Origin: Microbispora sp. NBC_01189
Lineage (GTDB): Bacteria > Actinomycetota > Actinomycetes > Streptosporangiales > Streptosporangiaceae
NCBI RefSeq assembly: GCF_036010665.1
Contig: NZ_CP108581.1
Span: 4,507,501-4,571,500 of the forward strand
Length of the DNA: 64,000 bases
Direction of reading: 5' to 3'
Shown piece after piece: positions 7,225 to 16,627 of this stretch. A model generated the notes under the pieces. That model worked only from the letters and a program-made list of their open reading frames with translations. It searched no databases and had not been told where the DNA came from. Position 1 is the stretch's first letter. Each line of letters opens with the position of its first letter. Made by a program: the position numbers and the translations under genes.

Positions 7225-8769
7225 ATGACGCCTCAGTACGATGACATCGTCGTCGGCGCCGGATCGGCCGGTGCCGTGCTCGCGGCACGACTAAGTGAGG
7301 ACGCGTCGCGGCGCGTGCTTCTCCTTGAGGCCGGACCCGATTATCTGACGCCGCAGGAGACCCCCGACGAGATCCGCTCCGGCAATGCGATGTCCTTTCA
7401 CGACCACGATTGGCAGTTCAAGGCCGACATCCGGGACGGGCGGAGGATCCGCTTTCCGCGCGGCAAGGTGACGGGCGGCTCGTCGGCGGTGGGCGCCACG
7501 GTCGCGCTGCGCGGCCTTCCCGCGGACTACGACGAGTGGGCGCGGGCCGGGAACCCGGCGTGGTCCTGGCAGGAGGTGCTGCCCTACTTCCGGCGTCTGG
7601 AGGACGACCTCGACTTCGGTGGTGAGTACCACGGGCAGGGCGGCCCGTACCCGATCCGCCGCTGGCGCCCCGACGAGCTGTTGCCGGGGCAGGTCGCCTT
7701 CGTCGAGGCCTGCATCGAGGCGGGCTTCCCCGAGGCCAAGGACCACAACCACCCCGACGCCTCGGGCGTGGGCCCGATTCCGTCGAACCGGCGGGACGCC
7801 GCGAACCGGGTCACCACCGCCATGGCCTATCTGACGCCGGCGCGCGGACGCCCCAACCTGGACATCAGGACCCATACGGTCGTCGACCGGGTCATCTTCG
7901 AGGGGCAGCGCGCGGCCGGCGTGGTGGCCGGAACGGCCGGCGGCGGCTACGAGACGATCACCGCGCGGCGGGTGATCCTGGCGGCCGGCGCCGTGGCGTC
8001 GCCGATGATCCTCATGCGATCCGGCATCGGCCCTTCGGCGGACCTGCGGCGGCTCGGCATCGACTGCCGGGCCGACCTGCCGGGCGTCGGCGCGAACCTG
8101 GTGGACCACCAGCGCACCGGAGCGTTTCTCACCCCACGACCCGGCGCGTGCGACCCGTCGGTCCCCTTCCTGCAGGAGATCCTCCGCACGACCGCGCCCG
8201 GCTCCGACGAGACGAACGACCTGCAGTTCTACATGGTGAACCACTTCGACCTGGCTCACTTCCCCGAACTCCAGATGCTCTCGGGGACGACGATGATCTA
8301 CGGCGTGATGGTCGTGTCGCAGCGCCCGCGCTCCCGCGGGACGCTCGCGCTGACCTCGGCGGATCCGCTGGCGCAGCCGCGGATCGAGCTGAACTTCCTC
8401 AATGACGACGGCCGGGAGCTGGACCTCCTCGTGGAGGGCGTGCGCACCTGCTGGCGCCTGGCGGCCCACCCCGGCATCCGCGGTCTGGGACAGGGTTTCG
8501 TCATCCTGCGCGAGGCGATGATCGAAAACGACGACATGATCCGGCAGTACGTCAAGACGAGCCTCGACAGCGCCTACCATCCGGTCGGGACGGTGCGCAT
8601 GGGGCCGGCGGAGGACCCCTCGGCCGTCGTCGACGAGCGGGGCGCGGTGCACGGCATGGAGTCCCTCTACGTCTGCGACGCCTCGATCATGCCCAACACC
8701 GTCCGCGCGAACACCAACCTCACCTCGATCATGATCGGTGAGCGTACGGCCGACTGGCTGCGCGAGTAG
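7225..8769 (+). CDS. GMC-family FAD-dependent oxidoreductase (copy 2)
   Basis: This 514-residue GMC oxidoreductase is read from the ATG at 7225 (MTPQYDDIVVGAGSAGAVLAARLSED). It has the same landmarks as copy 1: the FAD fold at residues 5-35, GKVTGGSSAVGATVALRG near 85, ILAAGAVASPMILMRSGIGP near 250, and YHPVGTVRMGPAEDPSAVV...RANTNLTSIMIGERTADWL at the C-terminus. Copy 1 has YNPVG where this copy has YHPVG, so the active-site His/Asn differs between paralogues. The two are similar over their full length and lie divergently around the repeat array, indicating local duplication. Role: alcohol or benzylic oxidation in cluster tailoring, by inference. Confidence 0.9.
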   Translation: MTPQYDDIVVGAGSAGAVLAARLSEDASRRVLLLEAGPDYLTPQETPDEIRSGNAMSFHDHDWQFKADIRDGRRIRFPRGKVTGGSSAVGATVALRGLPADYDEWARAGNPAWSWQEVLPYFRRLEDDLDFGGEYHGQGGPYPIRRWRPDELLPGQVAFVEACIEAGFPEAKDHNHPDASGVGPIPSNRRDAANRVTTAMAYLTPARGRPNLDIRTHTVVDRVIFEGQRAAGVVAGTAGGGYETITARRVILAAGAVASPMILMRSGIGPSADLRRLGIDCRADLPGVGANLVDHQRTGAFLTPRPGACDPSVPFLQEILRTTAPGSDETNDLQFYMVNHFDLAHFPELQMLSGTTMIYGVMVVSQRPRSRGTLALTSADPLAQPRIELNFLNDDGRELDLLVEGVRTCWRLAAHPGIRGLGQGFVILREAMIENDDMIRQYVKTSLDSAYHPVGTVRMGPAEDPSAVVDERGAVHGMESLYVCDASIMPNTVRANTNLTSIMIGERTADWLRE

Positions 8770-8780
8770 CCGGACGGCAC

Positions 8781-8816
8781 GAACCGGCCGGGGCGGATCA
8801 GCGTCCCGGCCGGTTC
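8781..8816. terminator. Bidirectional hairpin between convergent GMC and P450 genes
   Basis: GAACCGGCCGGG (8781-8792) and CCCGGCCGGTTC (8805-8816) form a perfect 12-bp stem with a 12-nt loop, exactly in the 66-bp gap between the ends of two convergent genes. There is no long U tract, as is usual in actinomycetes. Confidence 0.75.
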
Positions 8817-8835
8817 CGTACGCGCCCGGCCTTTG

Positions 8836-10203
8836 TCAGTTCGCCGGGCGTACCGTCATCGGCAGGCCGCCGCGGATCTGCAGGGTCAGCATCGCCTCGC
8901 CGGTCACCCGGTATCCCGGCACCTTGGTCAGGCGCAGGTCGCGGGCCACTGTCGCGAGCGCGACGGTGGCCTCCATCATGCCGAGGCTGTTGCCGACGCA
9001 GAAACGCGGCCCCGCGCCGAACGGGATGTAGGAGTAGCGGTTCCGGCCCGCTGACGCGGAGGGAGTGAATCGCTCCGGGTCGAAGCGCAGGGGCGACGTC
9101 CAGAACGCGGGGTGCCGGTGCAGCAGGTACGGGCAGAGGAGGACGTCGGCGCCCGCCGGGACGGGGAATCCGCCGATCTCGTCGTCCGCGCGGGCGATCC
9201 TCGGCAGCAGCCAGACAGGGGGATACAGCCGGAGGGTCTCTTCGAGGACCTGCGTCGTGTAGGTGAGCCCGTGCAGACTCTCGATGGTCAACGGGCCTCT
9301 CCCGAACACCTCGACGGCCTCGTCGTGCAGCCGCCTCCATGCCTCCGGATGCTCGTCCAGCAGGTGGAGCGCCCAGGTCAGCGTGCTGGCCGTGGTCTCG
9401 TGCCCGGCGAGCAGCAGGGTGACCAGCTCATCGCGCATGCGGATCCGTCCGGCGTGCCGGTCGGGTTCGCGGCGGATCGACTCGATCAGCCGGGAGACGA
9501 CGTCGTCGCCGGCGGGCTTGGCCGCGCGGGCGGCGGCCAGCGAGTCGACGATGCGCTGAAGGTCCCGCCTCGCCCGCCGGAAGCGGACCTGACGGGGCAG
9601 CGGAAGCCAGAGCGGCACCGCGCCCAGCGTGATGGCGTCGAACATCGCCTGGTCCTGGACGGCCTCGAACGACCCGGCGATCGACTCGAACAGGCCGAGG
9701 TCGGCGTCGACCAGCGTGCGCCCGAGCACGCCCAGAGTGAACGCGGTCATCTCCTCGCGCAGGTCCACCCGGCCCCGGCCGCCATGGGAGCGGAGCCGTG
9801 CCGTCAGCTGCTCGGCCTCGTCGGCGATGGCGCCGAGCTGGGCGGCGATCCGTCTGGCCTGGAACACCGGCTGGATCGTCTTGCGCTGCCTGCGCCAGAG
9901 CTCTCCCTCGCTGGTGAGCAGACCGTCCCCGAGAGCGCGCCGGGCGTGGACCATGCCCAGGCCCTTGGTGTAGTTCCCCGCGTTGTCGGCCAGGACGTGC
10001 TTGGCGTGGTCCGGGTGGTTGAAGAAGTAGAGCGTCTTGGGGCCGAGCGGCAGACGGACGGCGTCACCGTACTCGGCGGCGGCCCAGGTCATGACGTCCA
10101 GGCGGCTCCGCATCATCCTCGCCAGGACGGCCAGGGTGGAGGTACGGGGCGGCCCGGGGATGCGGGGATCGTTCCGCGCGGCCGACAGGCCTCGGGTCGT
10201 CAC
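8836..10203 (-). CDS. Cytochrome P450 monooxygenase (E7-like position in enediyne cluster)
   Basis: This 455-residue soluble P450 has the I-helix LLLAGHETTASTLTW, the K-helix EETLRL, and the heme loop FGAGPRFCVGNSLG with the heme-ligating Cys near residue 402. The start is the GTG at 10203, which overlaps the stop of the UnbL gene as GTGA and implies translational coupling. The domain style (PPVWLLPRIARADDEIGG) is closer to the CYP102/fatty-acid and terpene-type branch than to small macrolide P450s. Enediyne clusters commonly carry one P450 (SgcE7-type) near the core genes. Inference: oxidation of the enediyne precursor or its side chain. Family firm, substrate unknown. Confidence 0.93.
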   Translation of the reverse strand: MTTRGLSAARNDPRIPGPPRTSTLAVLARMMRSRLDVMTWAAAEYGDAVRLPLGPKTLYFFNHPDHAKHVLADNAGNYTKGLGMVHARRALGDGLLTSEGELWRRQRKTIQPVFQARRIAAQLGAIADEAEQLTARLRSHGGRGRVDLREEMTAFTLGVLGRTLVDADLGLFESIAGSFEAVQDQAMFDAITLGAVPLWLPLPRQVRFRRARRDLQRIVDSLAAARAAKPAGDDVVSRLIESIRREPDRHAGRIRMRDELVTLLLAGHETTASTLTWALHLLDEHPEAWRRLHDEAVEVFGRGPLTIESLHGLTYTTQVLEETLRLYPPVWLLPRIARADDEIGGFPVPAGADVLLCPYLLHRHPAFWTSPLRFDPERFTPSASAGRNRYSYIPFGAGPRFCVGNSLGMMEATVALATVARDLRLTKVPGYRVTGEAMLTLQIRGGLPMTVRPAN

Positions 10204-11201
10204 GGCGCGGTCTCCAGATTGGAGAGCCCCGAGACGATGCGCCGCCGCCAGAGCTCGTAGGCGGGGACGCCCGAGGGGCCGGAAGGTTCGGCACTGGTCG
10301 CCTCGGCCTCGGCACGGGACGTATCGGCCAGGTCGGACGCCTGTTCCGGCGTGACGCCGCAGAGCAGCCCGGCCGCCAGTGTGGTGTGCGGGGTCACCAG
10401 ACCGGCGCGGAACCGGGCCGCGCCGGCGAACACGCCGCCCTGGGCGACCTGCGGCGAGTAGTTCCGGGCGCGCCGCCGGAGAGCCCGCAGCTCCGCTTCG
10501 TCCGCCGCGCCCGCATAGGTCGCGGCCAGGCCGGCGCCGCTGTACAGGTCGGCCCGCCGGCTCTCGTCGAACGCGTCGATCAGGTCGGCGGCCATCTCGG
10601 GGTCGGCTCCGCCGACGAACCAGATCGCGCGCCCGATGCCCTGGTCGATCGCGCGGCTCGCGTACCGGGCCGGGCCGTCGGCCGGCCAGGGGAAGTCCGG
10701 CTCCCGGTATTGCCGGTGCACGTACCGGTCGGTGTGGAAGTAGGCCTGGTGGAATCCATAGCCGTCGAGCACGAGCCAGCGCAGCACCGGATCCGTCGCG
10801 GCGGCGGATGCCTTGGCCCAGCGGAACCGCGGCAGCCTGGCCATGGCCCAGCCGATCCCGACGTAGACCATGTACACGTGGTCGTCGGCCTTGCCCTGGA
10901 GGAACCGGCTCACGTGGTGGCCTCCGAACGGGAGGCCGTCGCGGACCGCGAAACCCATGCCGGCGCCCTCGTACGCGAAGCCGCGGAACTGCCAAGGCAG
11001 CTGCTCAAGACGCTCCTCGGCCTCCTCCGGATGGCGCGCCTCGACGGCGTACGCGTATCCGGTGAGGAACGTCTCACCGATCGTTTCCAGCATCGACCGC
11101 GCGGCGGAGTCCTTCACATGGAAGCCGCGGACCGAGAGATTCGCCTCCTTCATGCTCGGCGTCAGGATCCGGCGTCTGAGCGCTCGCCAACCACTGGCCA
11201 T
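10200..11201 (-). CDS. unbL: UnbL/E3 family (DUF1702) enediyne biosynthesis protein
   Basis: This 333-residue DUF1702 protein has the hallmark N-terminus of the enediyne E3/UnbL family: ILTPSMKEANLSVRGFHVKD, then SARSMLETIGETFLTGYAYAVE. Further blocks are FRGFAYEGAGMGFAVRDGL, YVGIGWAMARLPRFRW and GYGFHQAYFHTDRYV. E3 is one of the five genes (E3, E4, E5, E, E10) shared by essentially all enediyne clusters; it is required for core formation but its reaction is not established. The ATG at 11201 has GGAGAGG 5 bp upstream. It overlaps the P450 start and lies 83 bp after the AraC stop on the same strand, so the three genes may form one transcript. Confidence 0.93.
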   Translation of the reverse strand: MASGWRALRRRILTPSMKEANLSVRGFHVKDSAARSMLETIGETFLTGYAYAVEARHPEEAEERLEQLPWQFRGFAYEGAGMGFAVRDGLPFGGHHVSRFLQGKADDHVYMVYVGIGWAMARLPRFRWAKASAAATDPVLRWLVLDGYGFHQAYFHTDRYVHRQYREPDFPWPADGPARYASRAIDQGIGRAIWFVGGADPEMAADLIDAFDESRRADLYSGAGLAATYAGAADEAELRALRRRARNYSPQVAQGGVFAGAARFRAGLVTPHTTLAAGLLCGVTPEQASDLADTSRAEAEATSAEPSGPSGVPAYELWRRRIVSGLSNLETAP

Positions 11202-11284
11202 TTTTCCTCTCCTCTGAACGGATCGCCCGAACGCCCGAGCGGGATCTCGCAGGCCGGGGTTCGGGGCGCCCGCTCCGTGCTCGC

Positions 11285-12112
11285 CTAGATGACGTTGCGT
11301 CGGCCCGAAGCGAGTTCCGGGCGTGGTTGCACGATCGGCCTGTGCCCGGGAAAGATCTGCTGGTCCAGCTCGGGAAGCGCCAGCAGGATCGGCAGGTCGG
11401 TCAGGTCCATGTCGCGCATCGGGATGTCGATCTCGACCTCTTCACCCGCCCGTATGGCGAAGGGGCGCCCGTCGCCCACGAAACCGGGCCTGGCCCATGG
11501 CCGCGGATCGAGGCCGGCCCCGCACACCGCGATGGCCACCGCACGGACGTACCACTCGCCGACAGGAACCGAGGCGAGCCGGTACTCGCGCAGACGGCAA
11601 CAGTCGGCAGAGCTGTCGATGATGTCGCAGGAGACCGGCATCCCCTCGACGATGGGACTGCTGAACACGCCGACGTAGACCCGGAGCGGCGAGTTGCTCG
11701 GCGGCAGCACCATCATGCCGTGCACCGCGCCGGACGGGCGGCGCGAGTCCCCCGCGAAGGGTGGGAACGACGGCGGGCCACCGCGGAAGAGCGTACGGAA
11801 GCGGGCCGGCGTCACGCCGACGCTTCGGCGGAAGCGGGTGGTGAACGTTCCAAGGCTGTTGTATCCGACCATGTAGGTGATATCGGTGACACTCAGCGAC
11901 GTGTCCAGCAGCAGCCGCTTGGCGCTGTAGATACGGATCGCGCTCAGGAAGCGCCCGGGCGACGTGCCGGTGACGGACCGGAAGATTCGCGAGAAGTAGA
12001 ACTTGCTCAATTTGGCGCTGTCGGCTATGTCATCAAGGGATAGAGGTTCACTATAGTGATTCCACATCATCGTTATCGAACGTTCCACGGCCTCTCTACA
12101 GATCTCCTCCAT
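11285..12112 (-). CDS. AraC-family regulator with N-terminal HTH (cluster regulator 1)
   Basis: This protein is about 275 residues from the ATG at 12112, which has GGGGG upstream; a GTG at 12169 would add 19 residues. The AraC double-HTH domain is at the N-terminus (residues 1-105): LSLDDIADSAKLSKFYFSRIFRSVTGTSPGRFL followed by SVTDITYMVGYNSLGTFTTRFRRSVGVTPARFR. About 165 C-terminal residues of likely effector-binding beta-rich sequence follow. The order (HTH first) is the reverse of classical AraC. It is related to the shorter regulator at 19094-19516. It is divergent from the halogenase/UnbV/UnbU run and sits just upstream of UnbL. Inference: pathway-specific control of the core genes. Confidence 0.9.
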   Translation of the reverse strand: MEEICREAVERSITMMWNHYSEPLSLDDIADSAKLSKFYFSRIFRSVTGTSPGRFLSAIRIYSAKRLLLDTSLSVTDITYMVGYNSLGTFTTRFRRSVGVTPARFRTLFRGGPPSFPPFAGDSRRPSGAVHGMMVLPPSNSPLRVYVGVFSSPIVEGMPVSCDIIDSSADCCRLREYRLASVPVGEWYVRAVAIAVCGAGLDPRPWARPGFVGDGRPFAIRAGEEVEIDIPMRDMDLTDLPILLALPELDQQIFPGHRPIVQPRPELASGRRNVI

Positions 12113-12747
12113 AGGACCCCCGTTCTCTAGAAGCAACAGGCTTGATCGTTTCTCTGCGCCCCAACCCACTTGATCCGGTTGTCTTGCTCTCCAGGGATAA
12201 CACTCCCGAGCATTTGCTTGTGAGGTGACTGCGCGGGGGTGGTCAGCTCATTATGCGCAGGTCCTTCCTGATTCCACTTCTTTGAACTTGCTTGCGTGGG
12301 TGCGGTAGCGGTGCCGGTTTCCTGTGGTGTCCCTGCGTGCCGAACCGGTGACGCACCGAACGGGGTCAATACGAAAGAAGCCGTGGGCCGCCGGGACGCC
12401 TAGGCTGGTCAGGGGTGCTCGACTTCAGCGGGGCCGTGCCCTTCGCGGCCGATCCGACCCCGCAGTCCCCCCGAAGCGGACGCACGACGCGCCTCCCGGT
12501 AGGCCGCCGGCCATGGACGAGGCCCGCCGCGGCCCGCCCTTCGTCGTGCCGAGTAAATCGCCGAGGGGTTCGGCGACTTCTTAAGGATTGCGCTGTCCGG
12601 CATTTGGGATTGCGCGGCGACGCGGTCGAATTCCAATCGAAGCAAGGCAGGAGAAGGACGGGCGCGAAACCCGGTGCAATGCTGGCGACGGCGAGTTCAG
12701 GTGCTCCCCCAGAAGCCCATCCGCAGTCAATCGCAATTTGGAGAACG
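12113..12747. other. 635-bp intergenic region between AraC regulator and halogenase-like gene
   Basis: No gene could be recognised on either strand. The part nearest the regulator (12113-12300) is less GC-rich than its surroundings, as expected of promoter DNA. An open frame on the minus strand (12127-12369) and an in-frame extension of the halogenase-like ORF (12415-12747) have no recognisable protein features, so both were rejected. The ribosome site GGAGA just before the ATG at 12748 marks the likely start of the next gene. Confidence 0.5.
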
Positions 12748-14589
12748 ATGCTGTCCAACCGATTTGACGTGGCCATCCTAGGATCGGGAATAGGCGGCTC
12801 GATGCTCGCGAGCATCCTCGCCAAACAGGGGGTCTCGACGCTCCTGCTCGAGGGGGCGAGCCATCCCAGGTTCACCATCGGTGAGTCATTGATCCCGGAA
12901 ACCGGGCTCCGCCTGCGCATCGTCGCCGAGAAGTACGGCGTTCCGGAGATCGGGTGGATCGGCACGTTCCACAAGCTCCGGAACCATGTCAGCAGCAATT
13001 GCGGCGTGAAGCGCTCGTTCGGCTTCATGTATCACCGCGCCGGCGAGGAGAACCGCCCCGACGAGATCAACCAGTTCGGCACGCTGGCACCGCCCGTCGG
13101 CCCCGACTCGCACCTGTTCCGCCAGGACACGGACGCGTTCCTCGCGGCGCTCTCAGTCAAGTACGGGGCGACGTTCCACTCCCAGACGCGCGTCTCCGAG
13201 ATCAAGTTCGGCGACGACGAGGTCGAGCTGCGCGCGGAATCCGGCCAGACGTACCGCGCCAAACTCCTGATCGACGCCTCGGGCATGCGATCGATGGTCT
13301 CGGACCAGCTCGGCCTGCGCGACGAGGTGCCACGCTTCCGGACCGACACGCGCGCCCTCTACACCCACATGGTGGGACTCAGGAGCGCCGATCTGCTGCT
13401 GGACTCCCGGGGCAGGAGCCGCCTGATCTCGCCGCTCGGCCAGTCCACCATGCACCACGTCTTCGACGGCGGCTGGATGTGGGTCATCCCGTTCGGCAAC
13501 CACCGCGATGCCACCAACCCGCTGACGAGCGTCGGGCTGATGCTCGACCGGCGCAAGCACCCCGAGCCGCAGGGGACGCCGGAGCAGGAGTTCCGCCGGA
13601 TCATCTCCGCCTACCCGACGGTCGCGCGCCACTTCGCCGAGGCGGAGGCCGTGCGGCCGTGGGTCAGGTCGGGCCGCATCCAGTACTCCTCACCGCACCT
13701 GATCGCGCCCCGCCTGATCCAGCTCCCGCACGCGGCCGCGTTCGTCGATCCGCTCTACTCCAGCGGCATGTCGGTGCTCATCGTCGCGATCGACCTGATC
13801 GCCGAGGCGCTGCTCAAAGCCGTCGCCGACGACGACTACTCCATAGAGCGGTTCCAGTTCGTGGAAGACGTGGTCAACCGCGGATTCGACCACTACGACG
13901 CGATCGTGTCCGGGGCGTTCGACTCGTTCGCCAGCTACGACACCTGGAACGCGTGGAACCGCAACTGGGTCATGGGGAGCCTGCTCGGCACGTTCGGCCC
14001 GTTGTCGCTCTGGGTGCGCTACCACAAGACCAAGGATCGCTCGTACCTGCTGAAGACGACCGAGCCGAGCCGGATGGGCGTGCTCGGCAGCCACCTGCCG
14101 GGCGTCGTCGACGTGGTGCGGGCCTCGCGCGCCGACATGGAGGCGGCCGTCGACGGCGAGATCACCCACGCGGAGGCGAGCGAGCGCATCTTCGCGCGGT
14201 TCCGCCAGGTCGACTTCCTGCCGCCGTACATGGGGTTCGGTGATCCGGGGAAAACCGCCACGGCGACGTTCACACTGATCCCCGGTGCCCGCCACGTCAT
14301 GTGGTACCGGTCCCACGGCGACGCGACGTACCGGGAGAACTGCACCTTCCCGCTGCTCGCCTACGCGCGCGACGGTGCGGGCTTCGTGCTGGACGAGACG
14401 CGTCAGGCATGGCGGCGCGGCTTCTCCGCGCTCCGTGACGTCTTCTTCGCGGACAACGGCGACTGGCGCCACACGGCGCCGGCGCTGGACGCACACCCGC
14501 ATCTCGTGACACCCATTCCGCCGACCACTCCCTTCGCGGACGAACCGACCGAGTTCGACCCGGCCGGGAGTTCGCAGAGCGTGGCCTAG
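12748..14589 (+). CDS. Flavin-dependent halogenase-like enzyme
   Basis: This 613-residue protein starts MLSNRFDVAILGSGIGGSML (FAD GxGxxG). It carries the flavin-halogenase WxWxIP motif as GGWMWVIPFG at residues 241-250, the entry FTIGESLIPETGLRL near 42, and Lys88 in CGVKRSFGFMYHR, the candidate catalytic Lys region of phenol/pyrrole-type halogenases. It is longer than most halogenases because of a roughly 200-residue C-terminal domain. The ORF is open upstream to 12415, but the ATG at 12748 with GGAGA is where homology begins. It is followed by UnbV after 55 bp on the same strand. Anthraquinone-type enediyne clusters encode a related protein. Inference: halogenation of the polyene or aromatic precursor. 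Confidence 0.85.
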   Translation: MLSNRFDVAILGSGIGGSMLASILAKQGVSTLLLEGASHPRFTIGESLIPETGLRLRIVAEKYGVPEIGWIGTFHKLRNHVSSNCGVKRSFGFMYHRAGEENRPDEINQFGTLAPPVGPDSHLFRQDTDAFLAALSVKYGATFHSQTRVSEIKFGDDEVELRAESGQTYRAKLLIDASGMRSMVSDQLGLRDEVPRFRTDTRALYTHMVGLRSADLLLDSRGRSRLISPLGQSTMHHVFDGGWMWVIPFGNHRDATNPLTSVGLMLDRRKHPEPQGTPEQEFRRIISAYPTVARHFAEAEAVRPWVRSGRIQYSSPHLIAPRLIQLPHAAAFVDPLYSSGMSVLIVAIDLIAEALLKAVADDDYSIERFQFVEDVVNRGFDHYDAIVSGAFDSFASYDTWNAWNRNWVMGSLLGTFGPLSLWVRYHKTKDRSYLLKTTEPSRMGVLGSHLPGVVDVVRASRADMEAAVDGEITHAEASERIFARFRQVDFLPPYMGFGDPGKTATATFTLIPGARHVMWYRSHGDATYRENCTFPLLAYARDGAGFVLDETRQAWRRGFSALRDVFFADNGDWRHTAPALDAHPHLVTPIPPTTPFADEPTEFDPAGSSQSVA

Positions 14590-14644
14590 CCGAGCGGGGA
14601 GGGACCCCGCGTCTTCATGAACGGTGTTTCGAGAGGAGAGAGCA

Positions 14645-16627
14645 GTGAGGCAACGTGAGCGTCTCCGCCGGCTGGTGCCGGGAGTGCTGGCGGTCGCCGT
14701 CGGCACGTCGTTGTGTCTCAGCGCGAACGCGGCTGTCGCGGTCTCCGGCGGCGAGCGCGCTGCCGCGAAGTACAAATTCCAGGAGCTGCCGATCGCGCTA
14801 CCACCCGGCTACGACAACCAGCACATGAACACGATCCGGGAGGTGAATCCGTCCTATCACAAGATCCGCTCCTGGATCTCCGCGGTCGGGGCCGGCATCG
14901 CCATCAACGACGTCACCGGCCACGGCCGCGCGGACGGCATGTGCATCGTCGACACCCGGACCAACCAGGTGATCGTGACCTACACGCCCACGGCGCCGGC
15001 GAGTGACCGGTTCACGCCGTTCACCCTGAACCCCGCGCCGCTGCCGTACGACGGCACGATGGCGCCGACCGGTTGTGCGCCCGGCGACTTCACCGGTGAC
15101 GGCCGCATCGGCTTCCTCGTGACGTACTGGGGCCGGACCCCAATCCTGTTCCTGCCGAAGTCGGACGCCACGACGCCTTCACCGAGTGCGTACGTGCCGC
15201 GGGAACTCGTGCCCTCGCAAACGCTCGACGGCAGGTACCACGGCCCGCGGTGGAACACCGACGCCGTGTACATCGGCGATCTCGACGGCAGCGGGCACCC
15301 GTCGGTGGTCATCGGCAACTACTGGCCCGACTCGGACGTGCTGGATCCGAAGGGCATCAAGAACGTCCTGATGCCCAACAGCTTCTCCTCCGCGAACAAC
15401 GCCGGCGGCGCTCATGTGCTGCGCTGGGTCAGCGCGACGGCGGGCACCGATCCGCAGGCCGCCTACGTCGAGGACCACGACGCCATCCCGTTCGAGAACT
15501 CCACCGGCTGGACGCTCGCGATCTCCGGTGCCGATCTCACCGGTGACGGGCTGGCGGAGGTGTACCTCGCCAACGACTTCGGCCACGGCTACCTCCTCTA
15601 CAACCAGTCGACGCCGGGCCGGATCAAGTTCACGGAGGTCAAGGGGCAACGCACCCCGACGACCCCGAAGTCGTTCGTGCTCGGGAACGGCTCCTTCAAG
15701 GGGATGGGCGTCGACTTCGCCGATCTGACCGGCAACGGCCGGTTCGACTTCCTGGTCAGCAACATCAACGTCCCCTGGGGCCTGCAGGAGAGCAACTTCG
15801 TCTTCATCAACCAGACCAAGAGCGAGGCCGAGATGGCGCGCCAGCTCGGCGCCGGGATCGCCCCCTTCACGCAACAGGCCCAGCAGTACGGCCTGGCCTG
15901 GACCGGCTGGTGCTGGGACGTCAAGGCGGACGACTTCCTGAACAGCGGTGAGAAGGAGGTCGTCCAGACCACCGGTTTCGTCAAGGGCGAGGTCAACCGG
16001 TGGAACTGGCTGCAGGAGGCGGCCACCATGAACGACGAGCTCTTGGACAACCCGGACATGTGGCCCAACTTCCAGCCCGGCGACGACGTCTCGGGCCATG
16101 AGGCCCTCGCCTTCTACGCCAAAAACTCCAGCGGCACCTACGTGAACATCAGCTCCCTGCTGGGCCTGGCGGTGCAGACCCCGACACGCGCGGTCGCCAC
16201 CGGCGACACCACCAGCACCGGCGCGCTGGACTTCGCGGTGGCGCGGCAGTGGGGACCGCCGGCGTTCTACGCCAATCAGGCACCGAACCGCGGCAACGTC
16301 CTCGAACTCAAGCTGTACCGTCCGTCCACCACGCCGTCCGGCGCGGGCAGCGGCCTGAAGATGATCGGCAGTCCCGCCTACGGCGCCACGGTCGAGATCA
16401 CGACACCGCGGGGCGCCCAGATCTCGCAGCTCGACGGTGGCGGGGGCCACGTCGGGTTCCGCAGTTTCGACGTCCGTTTCGGGCTCGGTTCGTACGCCGG
16501 CCCCGTCTCCGCCCGTGTCCGGTGGCGTGATGTCGGCGGAGCGTCGCACCAGCAGTCGCTCTCGCTCACGCCCGGTGTCCACAACCTGATGCTCACCGAC
16601 TCCGTCAAGGAGGTTCCCAGCCGATGA
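14645..16627 (+). CDS. unbV: UnbV/E4 family secreted FG-GAP protein of enediyne core cassette
   Basis: This 660-residue protein starts at the GTG at 14645, with AGGAG 6 bp upstream (a GTG at 14624 is less well placed). Residues 1-35 are a signal peptide (RLVPGVLAVAVGTSLCLSANA). The body carries FG-GAP/beta-propeller repeats with calcium-binding-like DxTGDGR/DLDGSGH/DLTGDGL/DLTGNGR motifs near 135, 210, 300 and 355. The C-terminus holds the ASPIC/UnbV-type module (VEITTPRGAQISQLDGGGG near 580). E4/UnbV is one of the five universal enediyne genes, needed for the core but of unknown reaction. Its stop overlaps the UnbU start (ATGA). An exported protein here suggests that part of the pathway acts at or outside the membrane. 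Confidence 0.92.
   Translation: MRQRERLRRLVPGVLAVAVGTSLCLSANAAVAVSGGERAAAKYKFQELPIALPPGYDNQHMNTIREVNPSYHKIRSWISAVGAGIAINDVTGHGRADGMCIVDTRTNQVIVTYTPTAPASDRFTPFTLNPAPLPYDGTMAPTGCAPGDFTGDGRIGFLVTYWGRTPILFLPKSDATTPSPSAYVPRELVPSQTLDGRYHGPRWNTDAVYIGDLDGSGHPSVVIGNYWPDSDVLDPKGIKNVLMPNSFSSANNAGGAHVLRWVSATAGTDPQAAYVEDHDAIPFENSTGWTLAISGADLTGDGLAEVYLANDFGHGYLLYNQSTPGRIKFTEVKGQRTPTTPKSFVLGNGSFKGMGVDFADLTGNGRFDFLVSNINVPWGLQESNFVFINQTKSEAEMARQLGAGIAPFTQQAQQYGLAWTGWCWDVKADDFLNSGEKEVVQTTGFVKGEVNRWNWLQEAATMNDELLDNPDMWPNFQPGDDVSGHEALAFYAKNSSGTYVNISSLLGLAVQTPTRAVATGDTTSTGALDFAVARQWGPPAFYANQAPNRGNVLELKLYRPSTTPSGAGSGLKMIGSPAYGATVEITTPRGAQISQLDGGGGHVGFRSFDVRFGLGSYAGPVSARVRWRDVGGASHQQSLSLTPGVHNLMLTDSVKEVPSR

Noticed and set aside
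12127-12600. Possible transposase remnant between the AraC and halogenase-like genes
   Set aside because: Open frames on both strands showed no transposase motif and no terminal repeats or target duplication were found.
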